DNA of 64,000 nucleotides from Cladopsammia gracilis (lineage: Eukaryota; Cnidaria; Anthozoa; Scleractinia; Dendrophylliidae), in assembly GCA_022457155.1 (NCBI GenBank), contig JAJGOT010000462.1:163501-227500 (forward strand). The letters run 5' to 3'. The notes beneath the pieces are model-generated. The model was not told the DNA's origin and searched no databases. It saw only the letters and a program-made list of their open reading frames with translations. Positions within the stretch are counted from its first letter, which is position 1, and each line of letters begins with the position of its first letter. Both the position numbers and the translations under genes were made by a program. Shown here piece by piece: positions 11,959 through 19,334 of the stretch.

Positions 11959-12470
11959 CTACGAGTCATGGCAAAAAACAAAGATCTGAAAGACATTAAT
12001 CCTTACGACGACGAACAACAATCGCCACGATGCCACAACCTCTCGCTTGTTTACCGGAATACATTCACGCAATCTAGTGTCCTTCTTTGCCAGACCCGGA
12101 CCAACCACACGGACAATGTAATCGAACGTACGTCTGAATATTCTGAAGTTCTCTTTCCACCAATCTTTAATGAAATGTCCGTGCAAAAGAGTTTCAAACC
12201 AGAATTGGTTTCTCAGCCATGACCACGCACGTCTATCACGCTTTTTCTTTCTAAGAGCAATTTGAAGTAAAATTAATCGCTTTCGTCTTGACTTCTTGAG
12301 GTGCTGCAGAAGTAAGAGCCGCTAAAATCTTGAGACCCGAGTTTGCAGCTCAAAAACAAGAAAATGAAACGCGATGGCTACAAGAGCCACAGCTTCTCTT
12401 ATAAACGCGGGCATTTTATGCATGGATTTTAGGATTTGCCGCCAATAGTCGATTTGATCGTGATCGTGAT
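11959..12470 (-). pseudogene. PIF/Harbinger transposase (HARBI1-like) fragment
   Basis: The minus-strand translation contains WFETL, then DWWKENFRIFRRTFDYIV, a P-L-K-K-DT-LR sequence and KREVVASWRLL. This matches the N-terminal region of Harbinger nucleases (WW..NFRMSR.TF..L, DT.LR..I..E.RVA..LW.L). The frame is open across about 11960-12290, and an in-frame stop near 12325 separates it from an upstream stretch (MPAFIREAVALVAI). The DDE catalytic part is absent. Flanking copies of AACCAAGGTAA-like sequence may be element ends. It is a dead internal-deletion copy. Confidence 0.65.
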
Positions 12471-12560
12471 TGATGACAGGTTTACCTCGGTTATTTGAGC
12501 CAGTATAAACACTGAACAAATGTACCAAGGCTTAGTCAGTAAACGTTTACCTCAGTGAAT

Positions 12561-13019
12561 GCCCAAGTGTAAATGTTCACTTTACTTATAAAGTATAGTT
12601 AACTACAAGAGCTTAGCATTATGGACTGTCAACTAATCTTGGCCACAGAGGCGCTATTTAATCGACATATGTGTTACAAACATTCCAGTGAACTTGATAT
12701 CCAAATAATGGATGCTATCAACCGCATTATCTTGACATCTTTATCAGCACTTAGTGCCCATGTCAATCGTTCTAATCACTTACAATTGCATGCTTGCACT
12801 TTATTCTAATGTTACCAGTGTAGCCATCTGTGGCATATCAGGTCTCCAATGAACAGTACTTATGTGCATGTGCTTTTTATGCACCAGTCTTTGTACTTGT
12901 AGCACGCTAGACACGCTGTCTATTTTCCCTTGTAAGTTAGTTCCTTTTTTCACTGGACCGAAGGGCCTCGTGCAACAAGAAATGGTCGCCGTGTTTCCAG
13001 TACAGTCAATCCGGCATCC
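12561..13019. other. 5' flank of recombinase element, no gene
   Basis: No exon seen. The start of the tyrosine-recombinase element probably lies in here, but no terminus could be defined. Confidence 0.3.
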
Positions 13020-14326
13020 ATGGAGCTCGGCCAACTGTTGGCTTTACCGCGCCAGAGCTTGGTGTTGTTAGCTTCAGCTCGCCATCTCGTGACAACTGGC
13101 TCAAAGGCGCGTCTCGCCGAACGAATTCACGAATTTGACCACGCTATTCCACCACCCGCTGGCTCCTCCGACGCTACTGGTTTAAACAATGTTCCTCCAC
13201 CTCCCTTAACGATTAACGTGAGTGATACTCCTACACCACCGACCGCCTTTTCTGAGGTGCAAATCACCCAGCTTCGATCGCTCATCTCGGCTGCCGTTCA
13301 CAGCAAGCGCGTTGACTTTCAGCAACCTCCAGGTCTGGTCGAAAGACCACTGCTTTCTCCTGCGACTCCACAACAACAACTTCCTTCGAAGACCATCCAA
13401 GCTGGTCCGCAAAATCTTTCAAGCAACCCCGCGATCAACGCTTCAACAGGAACCGAACAACATGGCGTCAGGCCATCAACACTTGGTCCCAATCCCCCAG
13501 CAGCCAACTTGGTGGGAACGCCTGGCTCTTTTGCCCCTACTCACAATCTACCACCCCTTCCGCAAAAAATATTACAGCGGATCACCAAACATGTCCCGGT
13601 TCCGCCACCTTGCCCCGCAGACAGATTTGGAACCGATTGCAGCTCCTCCCTCAGCTCCGACACTCTGGCTGGTCGCTTAGCCTTTCTACAGTCCCAGGCC
13701 ATTGCACCCTCCACACGTCGGGCCTACCAAGCTGGAATCCGCAGGTACACTACCTTCTGCTTCTCTAGACAATAGGATCCATTTCCTGCATCAGAGTTAC
13801 AGCTACGTTATTTTGCCTCTTGGCTCTCCGATCAAGTCAGTTTTCCAACCATTAAACTGTATCTGGCCGGGCTCCGTTTTGCTCACATTGAAAACAGCCT
13901 CACAGATCCGTTTGCATTTACTGTTAAGAGGCATTAAGCGCACAAATGGACTCTCATCTCGCCGCCGTCTCCCCATCACTATGTCAGTCATGCGTCAATT
14001 GAAAGGGGCACTGGCAGCTGACCCCCAGATTGCTTCGCAAGACAAACTTATGCTCTGGTCAGCCTTTACTCTGGCCTTCTTTGGTTTTTTACGTTCGAGC
14101 GAGTTCACCTCACCATCCTTCACTTATTGCAACCCACTTGTACACCTGTCCCACTCAGACATTGGTCTTACCACCGATGGATTCCTAACTATGCAGCTGA
14201 AATCATCAAAAACTGATCCCTTCCGTAAGGGTTGTTCCATCATGCTCGCTCCTTCTAGTCGGTCGGTATGTGCAGTTCGGGCCATGCGCCGTTACCTGGA
14301 TCACCAGCCTCCCCGCGGTGCCACTC
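13020..14326 (+). pseudogene. SAP-domain tyrosine recombinase, 5' part (split by Polinton)
   Basis: ATG 13020 opens a SAP-like motif (LLALPRQSLVLLASARHLV, then GSKARLAERI, residues about 4-38), a DNA-binding helix pair. A Pro-rich linker follows, then the SAM-like N-terminal recombinase domain (STRRAYQAGIRRY). An in-frame TAG at 13773 and a frame change near 13925 break the gene. In the later frame FGFLRSSEF holds the first catalytic Arg. The frame reaches 14326, where the Polinton starts. Removing the insertion and one CACTC copy would rejoin this frame with 32275-32597. No reverse transcriptase lies beside it, so it may be Crypton-like or a domesticated or DIRS-derived recombinase. Confidence 0.75.
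14322..14326. repeat. Target-site duplication of the Polinton (left copy)
   Basis: CACTC precedes the AGTAGT terminus here and follows ACTACT at 32270-32274. Five bases match. The sixth outward base differs, although Polintons usually make 6-bp duplications. Confidence 0.8.
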
Positions 14327-14596
14327 AGTAGTGAGTGGGGAGGGAGTCAAATGCGGATTTTCAGAGCCCCAAATAAGCCGCCAAACGCCCGAATTACCGG
14401 GCCCCCAGGCCTCATTGCATTCGACCTGGGGGCCCGGTAACTCGGCCGTTTGGCGGCTTATTTGGGGCTCTGAAAATCCGCATTTGACGTCCCTCCCCAC
14501 TCACTACTCTATATCCCCCTCCCTCAAACCCTGTAAGAGGCTCCGCAACGGCAAGCTAGACATAACCAATTGGAGAAAAAATAAAATCCTTGTATA
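14327..14596 (+). repeat. Left TIR, including a 182-bp terminal palindrome
   Basis: It matches the inverse of 32019-32269, apart from a 19-20-nt insertion near 14531 and small changes in an A-tract. The outer part, 14327-14508, is itself a near-perfect palindrome: arms of about 83 bp around a loop of about 15 nt (CCTCATTGCATTCGA), with one indel and two mismatches. The inner part carries the early-type promoter of the first gene. Confidence 0.9.
14566..14596 (+). promoter_or_regulatory. Early-type promoter block of the zinc-finger gene
   Basis: CCAATTGG (14566-14573), an A-rich spacer of 16 nt, then TTGTATA (14590-14596), 9 nt before ATG 14606. The same arrangement precedes three other non-structural genes of this element. 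Confidence 0.6.
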
Positions 14597-14605
14597 AAGG
14601 TGACA

Positions 14606-15052
14606 ATGCCCCTCGTCAACGAACCAATGACTGCCGTTGCGTTTTTGAAAATGCGAGGCATTGAGTTGAAAGAAGGTGATGACTTGTATGCGAAGAACAA
14701 AGGGACGTTCGAATACAATCCTTGCAGACATTGCGGCTTAAACTTCACACAAGGTCATTCGCTTGTTGAGCATCAAAAATACGCTTGTAAGAAGCTGCGA
14801 ACAGAACCCCGACCGAAAGAGCTTTGTCTCGGCTGTAATCAAAGATTGTCTAGACAAACTGTTTCCCTACACTTTAAAAACGGCTGCTCGCCTTCGAAGC
14901 GGTGTGTTCCCCCACGTTTTGTTCCTAACGTTTGTAATTATCCAAGCTTTCTAATAGTTCATAGCGATGGATACGAATGTGTTGTACCTGAGAAAGATCT
15001 TGATTATTTTTTAGAAACTTTTGACATAGTTTCTGTTAGCAAGAAATTTTAA
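14606..15052 (+). CDS. Small protein with two CCHC-type zinc fingers
   Basis: 148 aa. ATG 14606 is chosen because it follows the TTGTATA block and the frame before it has only GTG. Two Cys2-His-Cys fingers are visible: C40-x2-C43-x12-H56-x4-C61 and C74-x2-C77-x11-H89-x4-C94. This spacing resembles the single finger inside the PolB of the same element (CGEC...H...C), suggesting a shared fold. The C-terminal half (VHSDGYECVV) is unrecognised. It sits in the early-promoter group with the nuclease and polymerase, so a role in DNA binding, replication or regulation is inferred. No homologue is claimed. Confidence 0.7.
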   Translation: MPLVNEPMTAVAFLKMRGIELKEGDDLYAKNKGTFEYNPCRHCGLNFTQGHSLVEHQKYACKKLRTEPRPKELCLGCNQRLSRQTVSLHFKNGCSPSKRCVPPRFVPNVCNYPSFLIVHSDGYECVVPEKDLDYFLETFDIVSVSKKF

Positions 15053-15081
15053 CACCTCTTGTGCAAACGGCTTCGTTATCA

Positions 15082-15110
15082 CCAATTGGAGAAATCACAT
15101 CCCTTGTATA
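15082..15110 (+). promoter_or_regulatory. Early-type promoter block of the YqaJ-like gene
   Basis: ACCAATTGGAGAAA, then CCCTTGTATATA, almost the same string as inside the TIRs, ends 11 nt before ATG 15122. It lies in the gap after the zinc-finger gene. Confidence 0.6.
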
Positions 15111-15121
15111 TACCCACCCAT

Positions 15122-16228
15122 ATGGCGAACGTGGAAGCTTTCAAGGCCTTCCTTAAATCACGCGAGACTGGTCTGATTCAAAGGAGCGAAGAATGGGTCA
15201 AAGCCAGACAAAATACAATCGGAGCATCGGAGATCTCTGCCTTGACAGGGTCTTCGCCATTTGAGAGTCAGTCAAGTCTAATTCGCAAAAAGGTAAACCC
15301 TATCGACATGAGCAAAAATGTGGCCTGCGCTTGGGGCACATTGTTTGAGTTTCTAATCCGTGAATACTTTGAGAAGAAACATTCTGTCAAAGTTTTCGGA
15401 TATAAGGGCTCTATAAATCTTCCAAAGGGCCACCCTCTTTTTGGAAAGGTTTCTTTCAGCCCAGACGGATATTTCTCACACAAAGACGAGACAATTGTCT
15501 TGTTAGAGTTTAAGTGCCCTTACACCAGAAAGATCGCATACCAAAAAATTCCTAAACAGTATCGTGATCAAATACAAACAGGCCTTGCTCTCAGCGGAGA
15601 GAGAGTTAACAAAGGGTTGTTTGTAGATGCCTATTTCAGAATGTGTTCTTTGAAGCAGCTTAGTCTTAGCCTTGAACATAATTCCTTTCTAAACAAAGGG
15701 GTTGTACACAAAACGAAAAAACCATCAGCACGTGCATGTGGTATTTATCTTATAGCTTCCAAACAAAAATTATTTCCGGGGCAGACAAAATTACTTGACC
15801 TCGGTGCAACAAAATCAAAAGCAATGTTTGAAAAGATTATGCAAGGACTTTCATCTAGAGAGTTCGTGTGTAGCGGTGATTGGTTTTATATGAGTTATGA
15901 TGAGTTTGAAAAACGAAGCGCTTTAGGTCTTTTGAAGGAAATAAACAGAACGACATTCAGTGAAGCTTGGCCCCCAAACTATTATAAAACAGTTGCATTA
16001 TTTTCGTGGAAACTTTTAGACATAACAACAATTTGGGAAACAAAGCAGCCAAATTACTTAGAAAATATTCACGAATCGATCAACCGGTTTCATGAAAATT
16101 TATCAAATCAAAAACACCTTGAGAAAACCATACCTGGTGAAACTTTTGAAGACAACATCGGCGATGACAGTGCTATGTTAGAAGCCTTTCTTATTGAGAA
16201 AGCGGAGGCGCTTACTCAAGATCTTTGA
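15122..16228 (+). CDS. YqaJ-like viral recombinase / alkaline exonuclease
   Basis: 368 aa from ATG 15122, the first ATG after the TTGTATA block. The YqaJ domain spans about residues 18-165: WVKARQNTIGASEISALTG (substrate-side helix and GAS motif), WGTLFE (about 71-76), then the PD-(D/E)xK core with D115 in SFSPDGY and E129-x-K131 in LLEFKC, and a YRDQIQTGLALSG helix. Lambda Red exonuclease and baculovirus/herpesvirus alkaline nucleases share this fold. They resect double-stranded ends during recombination-linked replication. The C-terminal 180 residues are unassigned. The last 17 bases overlap the tail of the convergent zinc-ribbon gene. It is an uncommon gene for a Polinton. Confidence 0.85.
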   Translation: MANVEAFKAFLKSRETGLIQRSEEWVKARQNTIGASEISALTGSSPFESQSSLIRKKVNPIDMSKNVACAWGTLFEFLIREYFEKKHSVKVFGYKGSINLPKGHPLFGKVSFSPDGYFSHKDETIVLLEFKCPYTRKIAYQKIPKQYRDQIQTGLALSGERVNKGLFVDAYFRMCSLKQLSLSLEHNSFLNKGVVHKTKKPSARACGIYLIASKQKLFPGQTKLLDLGATKSKAMFEKIMQGLSSREFVCSGDWFYMSYDEFEKRSALGLLKEINRTTFSEAWPPNYYKTVALFSWKLLDITTIWETKQPNYLENIHESINRFHENLSNQKHLEKTIPGETFEDNIGDDSAMLEAFLIEKAEALTQDL

Positions 16229-16871
16229 AAGCATTGCTCCATAAACGGGTGTTTTTAATTATCATATTCTTTGACAGCTGCTGCCTCAGGTAATTTACAA
16301 TCGCTCGTTGTGGGTCTTCAAGCGGCGTTGTAATGTCCAGGATTTTGTAGATCACAAACGTATAAGAGATTCCCGGAAGCCGAGCTTGTATATGTTTGAA
16401 AATACGTTTCACCTCATTTATTTGGTCGATAGACAATCCAATCCTTTTGTTAATCCGTGTTAAAGCGTACCCAAACGCATAACACCGTGCCGACTGCCTT
16501 TGTCTTGGTTTGTACAAAATGTTTTGATCCGTATATGCCGGAGCATAATCCTCTAGCACTTCCACACGACCGCATTTTTTGCAATAAAGTTCACAAGAAT
16601 CGCTTGATTGCAAAAATGAGCCACCACAATCATAACAAGCCCTCTTGTACAATCTTCGGGCCCAACGTTCACGCTGCAATGTGTTATAATGTTCTTGTAG
16701 ATATTGTTTCCCCATATCTGCCAACCCCATATCTTCGTAGATATGGCAAAGTTTTTCCGGCAGACGCAAGCGGTGTATTTCTTTCCTATAATTGCTGCCA
16801 TATAGCGAGCGAAGGATGGCAAAATTGTGATCTTTGTCAAGTTCACTGAGCCGTGCGGTGAAGTCAGTCAT
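16212..16871 (-). CDS. Zinc-ribbon protein resembling poxvirus late transcription factor VLTF3
   Basis: 219 aa from ATG 16871, the first ATG after TTGTATA. A zinc ribbon is at residues about 79-100 (C79-x2-C82 ... C97-x2-C100 followed by G). It is followed by a basic CYAFGYALTRINKRIGLS segment and an ISYTFVIYKILDI helix. Order and spacing fit VLTF3-like proteins of nucleocytoplasmic large DNA viruses, which direct late transcription, and such genes are known in some virophages and Polinton-like viruses. A TFIIB-like ribbon is the alternative reading. The early-type promoter of this gene and the distinct TATATA promoters of the capsid genes suggest that this protein activates the late set. That is inference. 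Confidence 0.55.
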   Translation of the reverse strand: MTDFTARLSELDKDHNFAILRSLYGSNYRKEIHRLRLPEKLCHIYEDMGLADMGKQYLQEHYNTLQRERWARRLYKRACYDCGGSFLQSSDSCELYCKKCGRVEVLEDYAPAYTDQNILYKPRQRQSARCYAFGYALTRINKRIGLSIDQINEVKRIFKHIQARLPGISYTFVIYKILDITTPLEDPQRAIVNYLRQQLSKNMIIKNTRLWSNAFKDLE

Positions 16872-16874
16872 GTT

Positions 16875-16907
16875 TATACAATACAATACAATTGTTTTTC
16901 AATTGGG
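16875..16907 (-). promoter_or_regulatory. Early-type promoter block of the VLTF3-like gene
   Basis: On the minus strand CCCAATTG (16900-16907), an A-rich and TTGTATTG-containing spacer, then TTGTATA (16875-16881), 3 nt before ATG. The spacing of 18 nt is slightly longer than in the other three copies. Confidence 0.5.
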
Positions 16908-16983
16908 GGGGTTCCCCGTGATTTCCGGGTACGTTGCGTAAAGGCCGTATTTATAAAATTACAACTTTAGAAGCTTCTCGATC

Positions 16984-17135
16984 ATACCGAAGCGCCCCAC
17001 TAATACCGAAGCGTCCCAACTTTGTTGAAAAAAGTTTTTCTGGGGCGCTTCGGTATTTATTTTTGAAAAAAGTTTTTATGGGGCGCTTCGAAATGCATGG
17101 GGCGCTTCGGTATTTAGGGGGCGCTTCGGTATTTA
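16984..17135. promoter_or_regulatory. Iteron cluster, candidate origin or control region
   Basis: The 18-mer GGGGCGCTTCGGTATTTA occurs three times (17042-17059, 17099-17116, 17118-17135), a truncated copy lies at 17080-17090, and two inverted copies of its core (ATACCGAAGCGCCCC and ATACCGAAGCGTCCC) lie at 16984-16998 and 17003-17017. Two copies are preceded by TTGAAAAAAGTTTTT. This is the largest non-coding gap in the interior of the element (16908-17208), between two minus-strand genes. Confidence 0.65.
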
Positions 17136-17208
17136 TGGGTTTCTGAGCGCCTAGGTGTGGTGGGTTTTTTCCCTCAAGATTTGTAGATTAAACCCCGAAT
17201 TTAGTCTT

Positions 17209-17880
17209 TCAAATCTGACTTGGACACAGCGGTAAGACGATTGAGTTTTTTTGAATATTTTCTTGTTCTTCCTTGCGGATTTCTTTTCTGATCTTGTCAA
17301 GATCTGGCGTTTGAGTTTGAGTTTGCTTGTTTACGGCAGCCTTTGCTTCACCAGAGCGTATTTCGTTCTTAAGTTCATAATAGCTCTCAACTTCACGGAG
17401 GATTATTTTGAACTCTGAATCGCTGATACGCTTGTCAGTTAGAGCCTTTGAAACCAGCTCAAAGACAGAGTTTCGTTTTGCAAGGGCGAGTGTGTATATT
17501 TTCTCGTGTTTAGTAATTTTTCTCTGAAGCCGCCTACTAAACAAAGTGATGCCGGCCGCTGAAAAACCTGTAATAGCTGCCACGCTGGCAATAACCGGGC
17601 TGGCTATGAGCCCGGCTCCTGTCAGGGCTGTGACGATTGTGGCTGAAGACAAGCCCGTAGAAATGAAACCAAAACTTACTGCGGTCCCGTGAACAATGGT
17701 GTGTGCTCGCTTGTATTTCTTCGCAACTTGCCTGTAATGATTCGCCTCCGACTCAAGCTCCTTTTGCAAATCAGAAATTTTCTTGAGTCTGAAGTCTTCA
17801 CCGTTGGATAAGTCTGGGTAAAGTGATTGAGTTTCGCTGTATTCAGGAGCCGATGGTAACACATTAGCCGAGCTCATCAT
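17209..17880 (-). CDS. Membrane-associated protein with central hydrophobic segment
   Basis: 223 aa. An acidic N-terminus (SLYPDLSNGEDF), a charged helix (LQKELESEANHY, then VAKKYKRAH), a hydrophobic Gly/Ala-rich stretch at about residues 65-115 long enough for two membrane passes, and a second charged helix (KHEKIYTLALAKR...ISDSEFKIILREVESYYELKNEIR). A (TA)8 tract (17887-17902) lies just before the ATG, the late-type signal of the structural genes. I recall similar proteins from cnidarian Polinton-type elements but know no function. A role in virion membrane or cell lysis is possible and unproven. Confidence 0.7.
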   Translation of the reverse strand: MMSSANVLPSAPEYSETQSLYPDLSNGEDFRLKKISDLQKELESEANHYRQVAKKYKRAHTIVHGTAVSFGFISTGLSSATIVTALTGAGLIASPVIASVAAITGFSAAGITLFSRRLQRKITKHEKIYTLALAKRNSVFELVSKALTDKRISDSEFKIILREVESYYELKNEIRSGEAKAAVNKQTQTQTPDLDKIRKEIRKEEQENIQKNSIVLPLCPSQI

Positions 17881-17906
17881 CAGGGGTATATATATATATA
17901 TATTTT

Positions 17907-18578
17907 TTAATTGATCTCAAGTTCAAATTCAAGCGGCATGTTATTGAAGTCAAAAAGGTTATTGTGTTCATCCCTCACAGACAGTGTTATGCTGTTTACA
18001 TAATCACCAGACGAGACGTCACGCAAGATGTTCTGCTGTGTTGACTCATAGAAAACTCTCTCATATGGCTTTCCGCGAAGATCAAATTTAGCCAAGACAG
18101 TCGAAGGCTTACCGTTGAACAGGTTCTGTTCTTTATCAACCAGATCGCAGTGGATAAAGTAAGTGCTTGGTGATGTTAATCCTTTGACGTATGTTACTAT
18201 AAACAATACAGATCTTGTGCCCAGTAAATTTGCCAGATTGTCACTAAACTTTACTTTACTTCCATTGTGAATGACCATCGAGCCGACTGGTGTATTTATA
18301 GTAGTTGTTAATTGTAATTTTATTCTATATTTGGTGGCTAAGTCGTTAAATTCTTTCGCTAGGCTATCAATGGTGTAATGCCCATGAGGTAATGTCGCGG
18401 TTGGGGTTGATCCATTGGAGTCATTTAATGTTGTTGAAATAGTTGCATTTTCTTTCAAATTATACCACGAGTTGTAAAATGTACACGAGACGAGTCGGAT
18501 GAAACTCGGTTTCGTAAGTGGGTGATCGAAGTAGATGGTGTGAGGGTTCGAAGGTGCGACGATTGTTAACACCACCAT
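17907..18578 (-). CDS. Candidate minor capsid (single jelly-roll-like) protein, copy 1
   Basis: 223 aa, predicted mostly beta. It is clearly paralogous to the next gene: both begin with SNPHTIYFDHPL and FIRL, share NSWY.LKE.ATI, a LTSP..Y..HCDL.DKEQ segment, and a C-terminal GxxVNSxTxSVxDExxxLxDFNxxPLxFExEI pattern. Polintons encode a single-jelly-roll minor capsid (penton) protein of about this size, and the adjacency to membrane and capsid genes supports that reading. No threading could be run, so the fold is inferred. Confidence 0.5.
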   Translation of the reverse strand: MVVLTIVAPSNPHTIYFDHPLTKPSFIRLVSCTFYNSWYNLKENATISTTLNDSNGSTPTATLPHGHYTIDSLAKEFNDLATKYRIKLQLTTTINTPVGSMVIHNGSKVKFSDNLANLLGTRSVLFIVTYVKGLTSPSTYFIHCDLVDKEQNLFNGKPSTVLAKFDLRGKPYERVFYESTQQNILRDVSSGDYVNSITLSVRDEHNNLFDFNNMPLEFELEIN

Positions 18579-18591
18579 TGTGTGTATAGTT

Positions 18592-19275
18592 TTATATTAT
18601 TTCTATTTCAAAAAATAAAGGTAAGCCATTGAAATCAAGAAGCTCTCCGTGTTCGTCCTTGACTGAAATTGTTAAACTGTTTACAAATTCACCAGACGAT
18701 GTTTTAAGATATGCAGCATTTTCTCTGTCCTCAGCGTATTCATACTTATTGTAGGCGCCCCAGGAGGAGCCCTCAACTTTCGCCATCCCCAAAATATCTG
18801 AAGGCTTACCATTGAGTAAGGTTTGTTCTTTATCGATAAGATCACAGTGAACGTAATACATCGCTGGTGATGTAAGTTTTTTAATGTATGTATCCCTCTG
18901 TAATCTAGTACTTATACCGAACAATTTAGCCAAATTAGGGCTTAGTTCTACATCATTAGGAAAATGTTTTTTCAGATGCATTCTCGCAAAGGGTTCATCG
19001 TTTATGACATGTACTTTTACTGGTTGCCCCTTAAATAACTCATCTACCCAACTCTGCAGAGTGTCTGGAGTGTAATGTCCTTTGGGTATTTTCAAGTCAG
19101 TTCCTGTTTTATTCTCGCCAGTTGTATACCATGTTATTGTTGCGTCTTCTTTCAAAGTATACCACGAATTATAAAGCCAGAAAGCGATAAGCCGAATGAA
19201 ACTCGGCTTCGGAAGAGGGTGATCGAAGTAGATTGTGTGGGGATTCGAATGTGTGAAGATTCTTAGCATAACCAT
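18592..19275 (-). CDS. Candidate minor capsid (single jelly-roll-like) protein, copy 2
   Basis: 227 aa, a tandem paralogue of 17907-18578. The last codons lie 13 bp from the ATG of copy 1, so the two could be co-transcribed. The C-terminal motif (GEFVNSLTISVKDEHGELLD) is best preserved, and the middle diverges strongly. A long TA-rich gap (19276-19334) separates it from the divergent gene at 19335 and probably holds both promoters. Alternative roles include a vertex or spike subunit. Confidence 0.5.
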   Translation of the reverse strand: MVMLRIFTHSNPHTIYFDHPLPKPSFIRLIAFWLYNSWYTLKEDATITWYTTGENKTGTDLKIPKGHYTPDTLQSWVDELFKGQPVKVHVINDEPFARMHLKKHFPNDVELSPNLAKLFGISTRLQRDTYIKKLTSPAMYYVHCDLIDKEQTLLNGKPSDILGMAKVEGSSWGAYNKYEYAEDRENAAYLKTSSGEFVNSLTISVKDEHGELLDFNGLPLFFEIEII

Positions 19276-19334
19276 GATTGTATATATATATATATATAAT
19301 TCATAAATTTAAATATAATTATATATATTCAATC
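19276..19334. promoter_or_regulatory. Bidirectional TATA-rich promoter
   Basis: TATATATATATATATA next to the minus-strand ATG and ATTATATATATTC next to the plus-strand ATG at 19335 form the 59-bp gap between two divergent genes. Confidence 0.55.
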
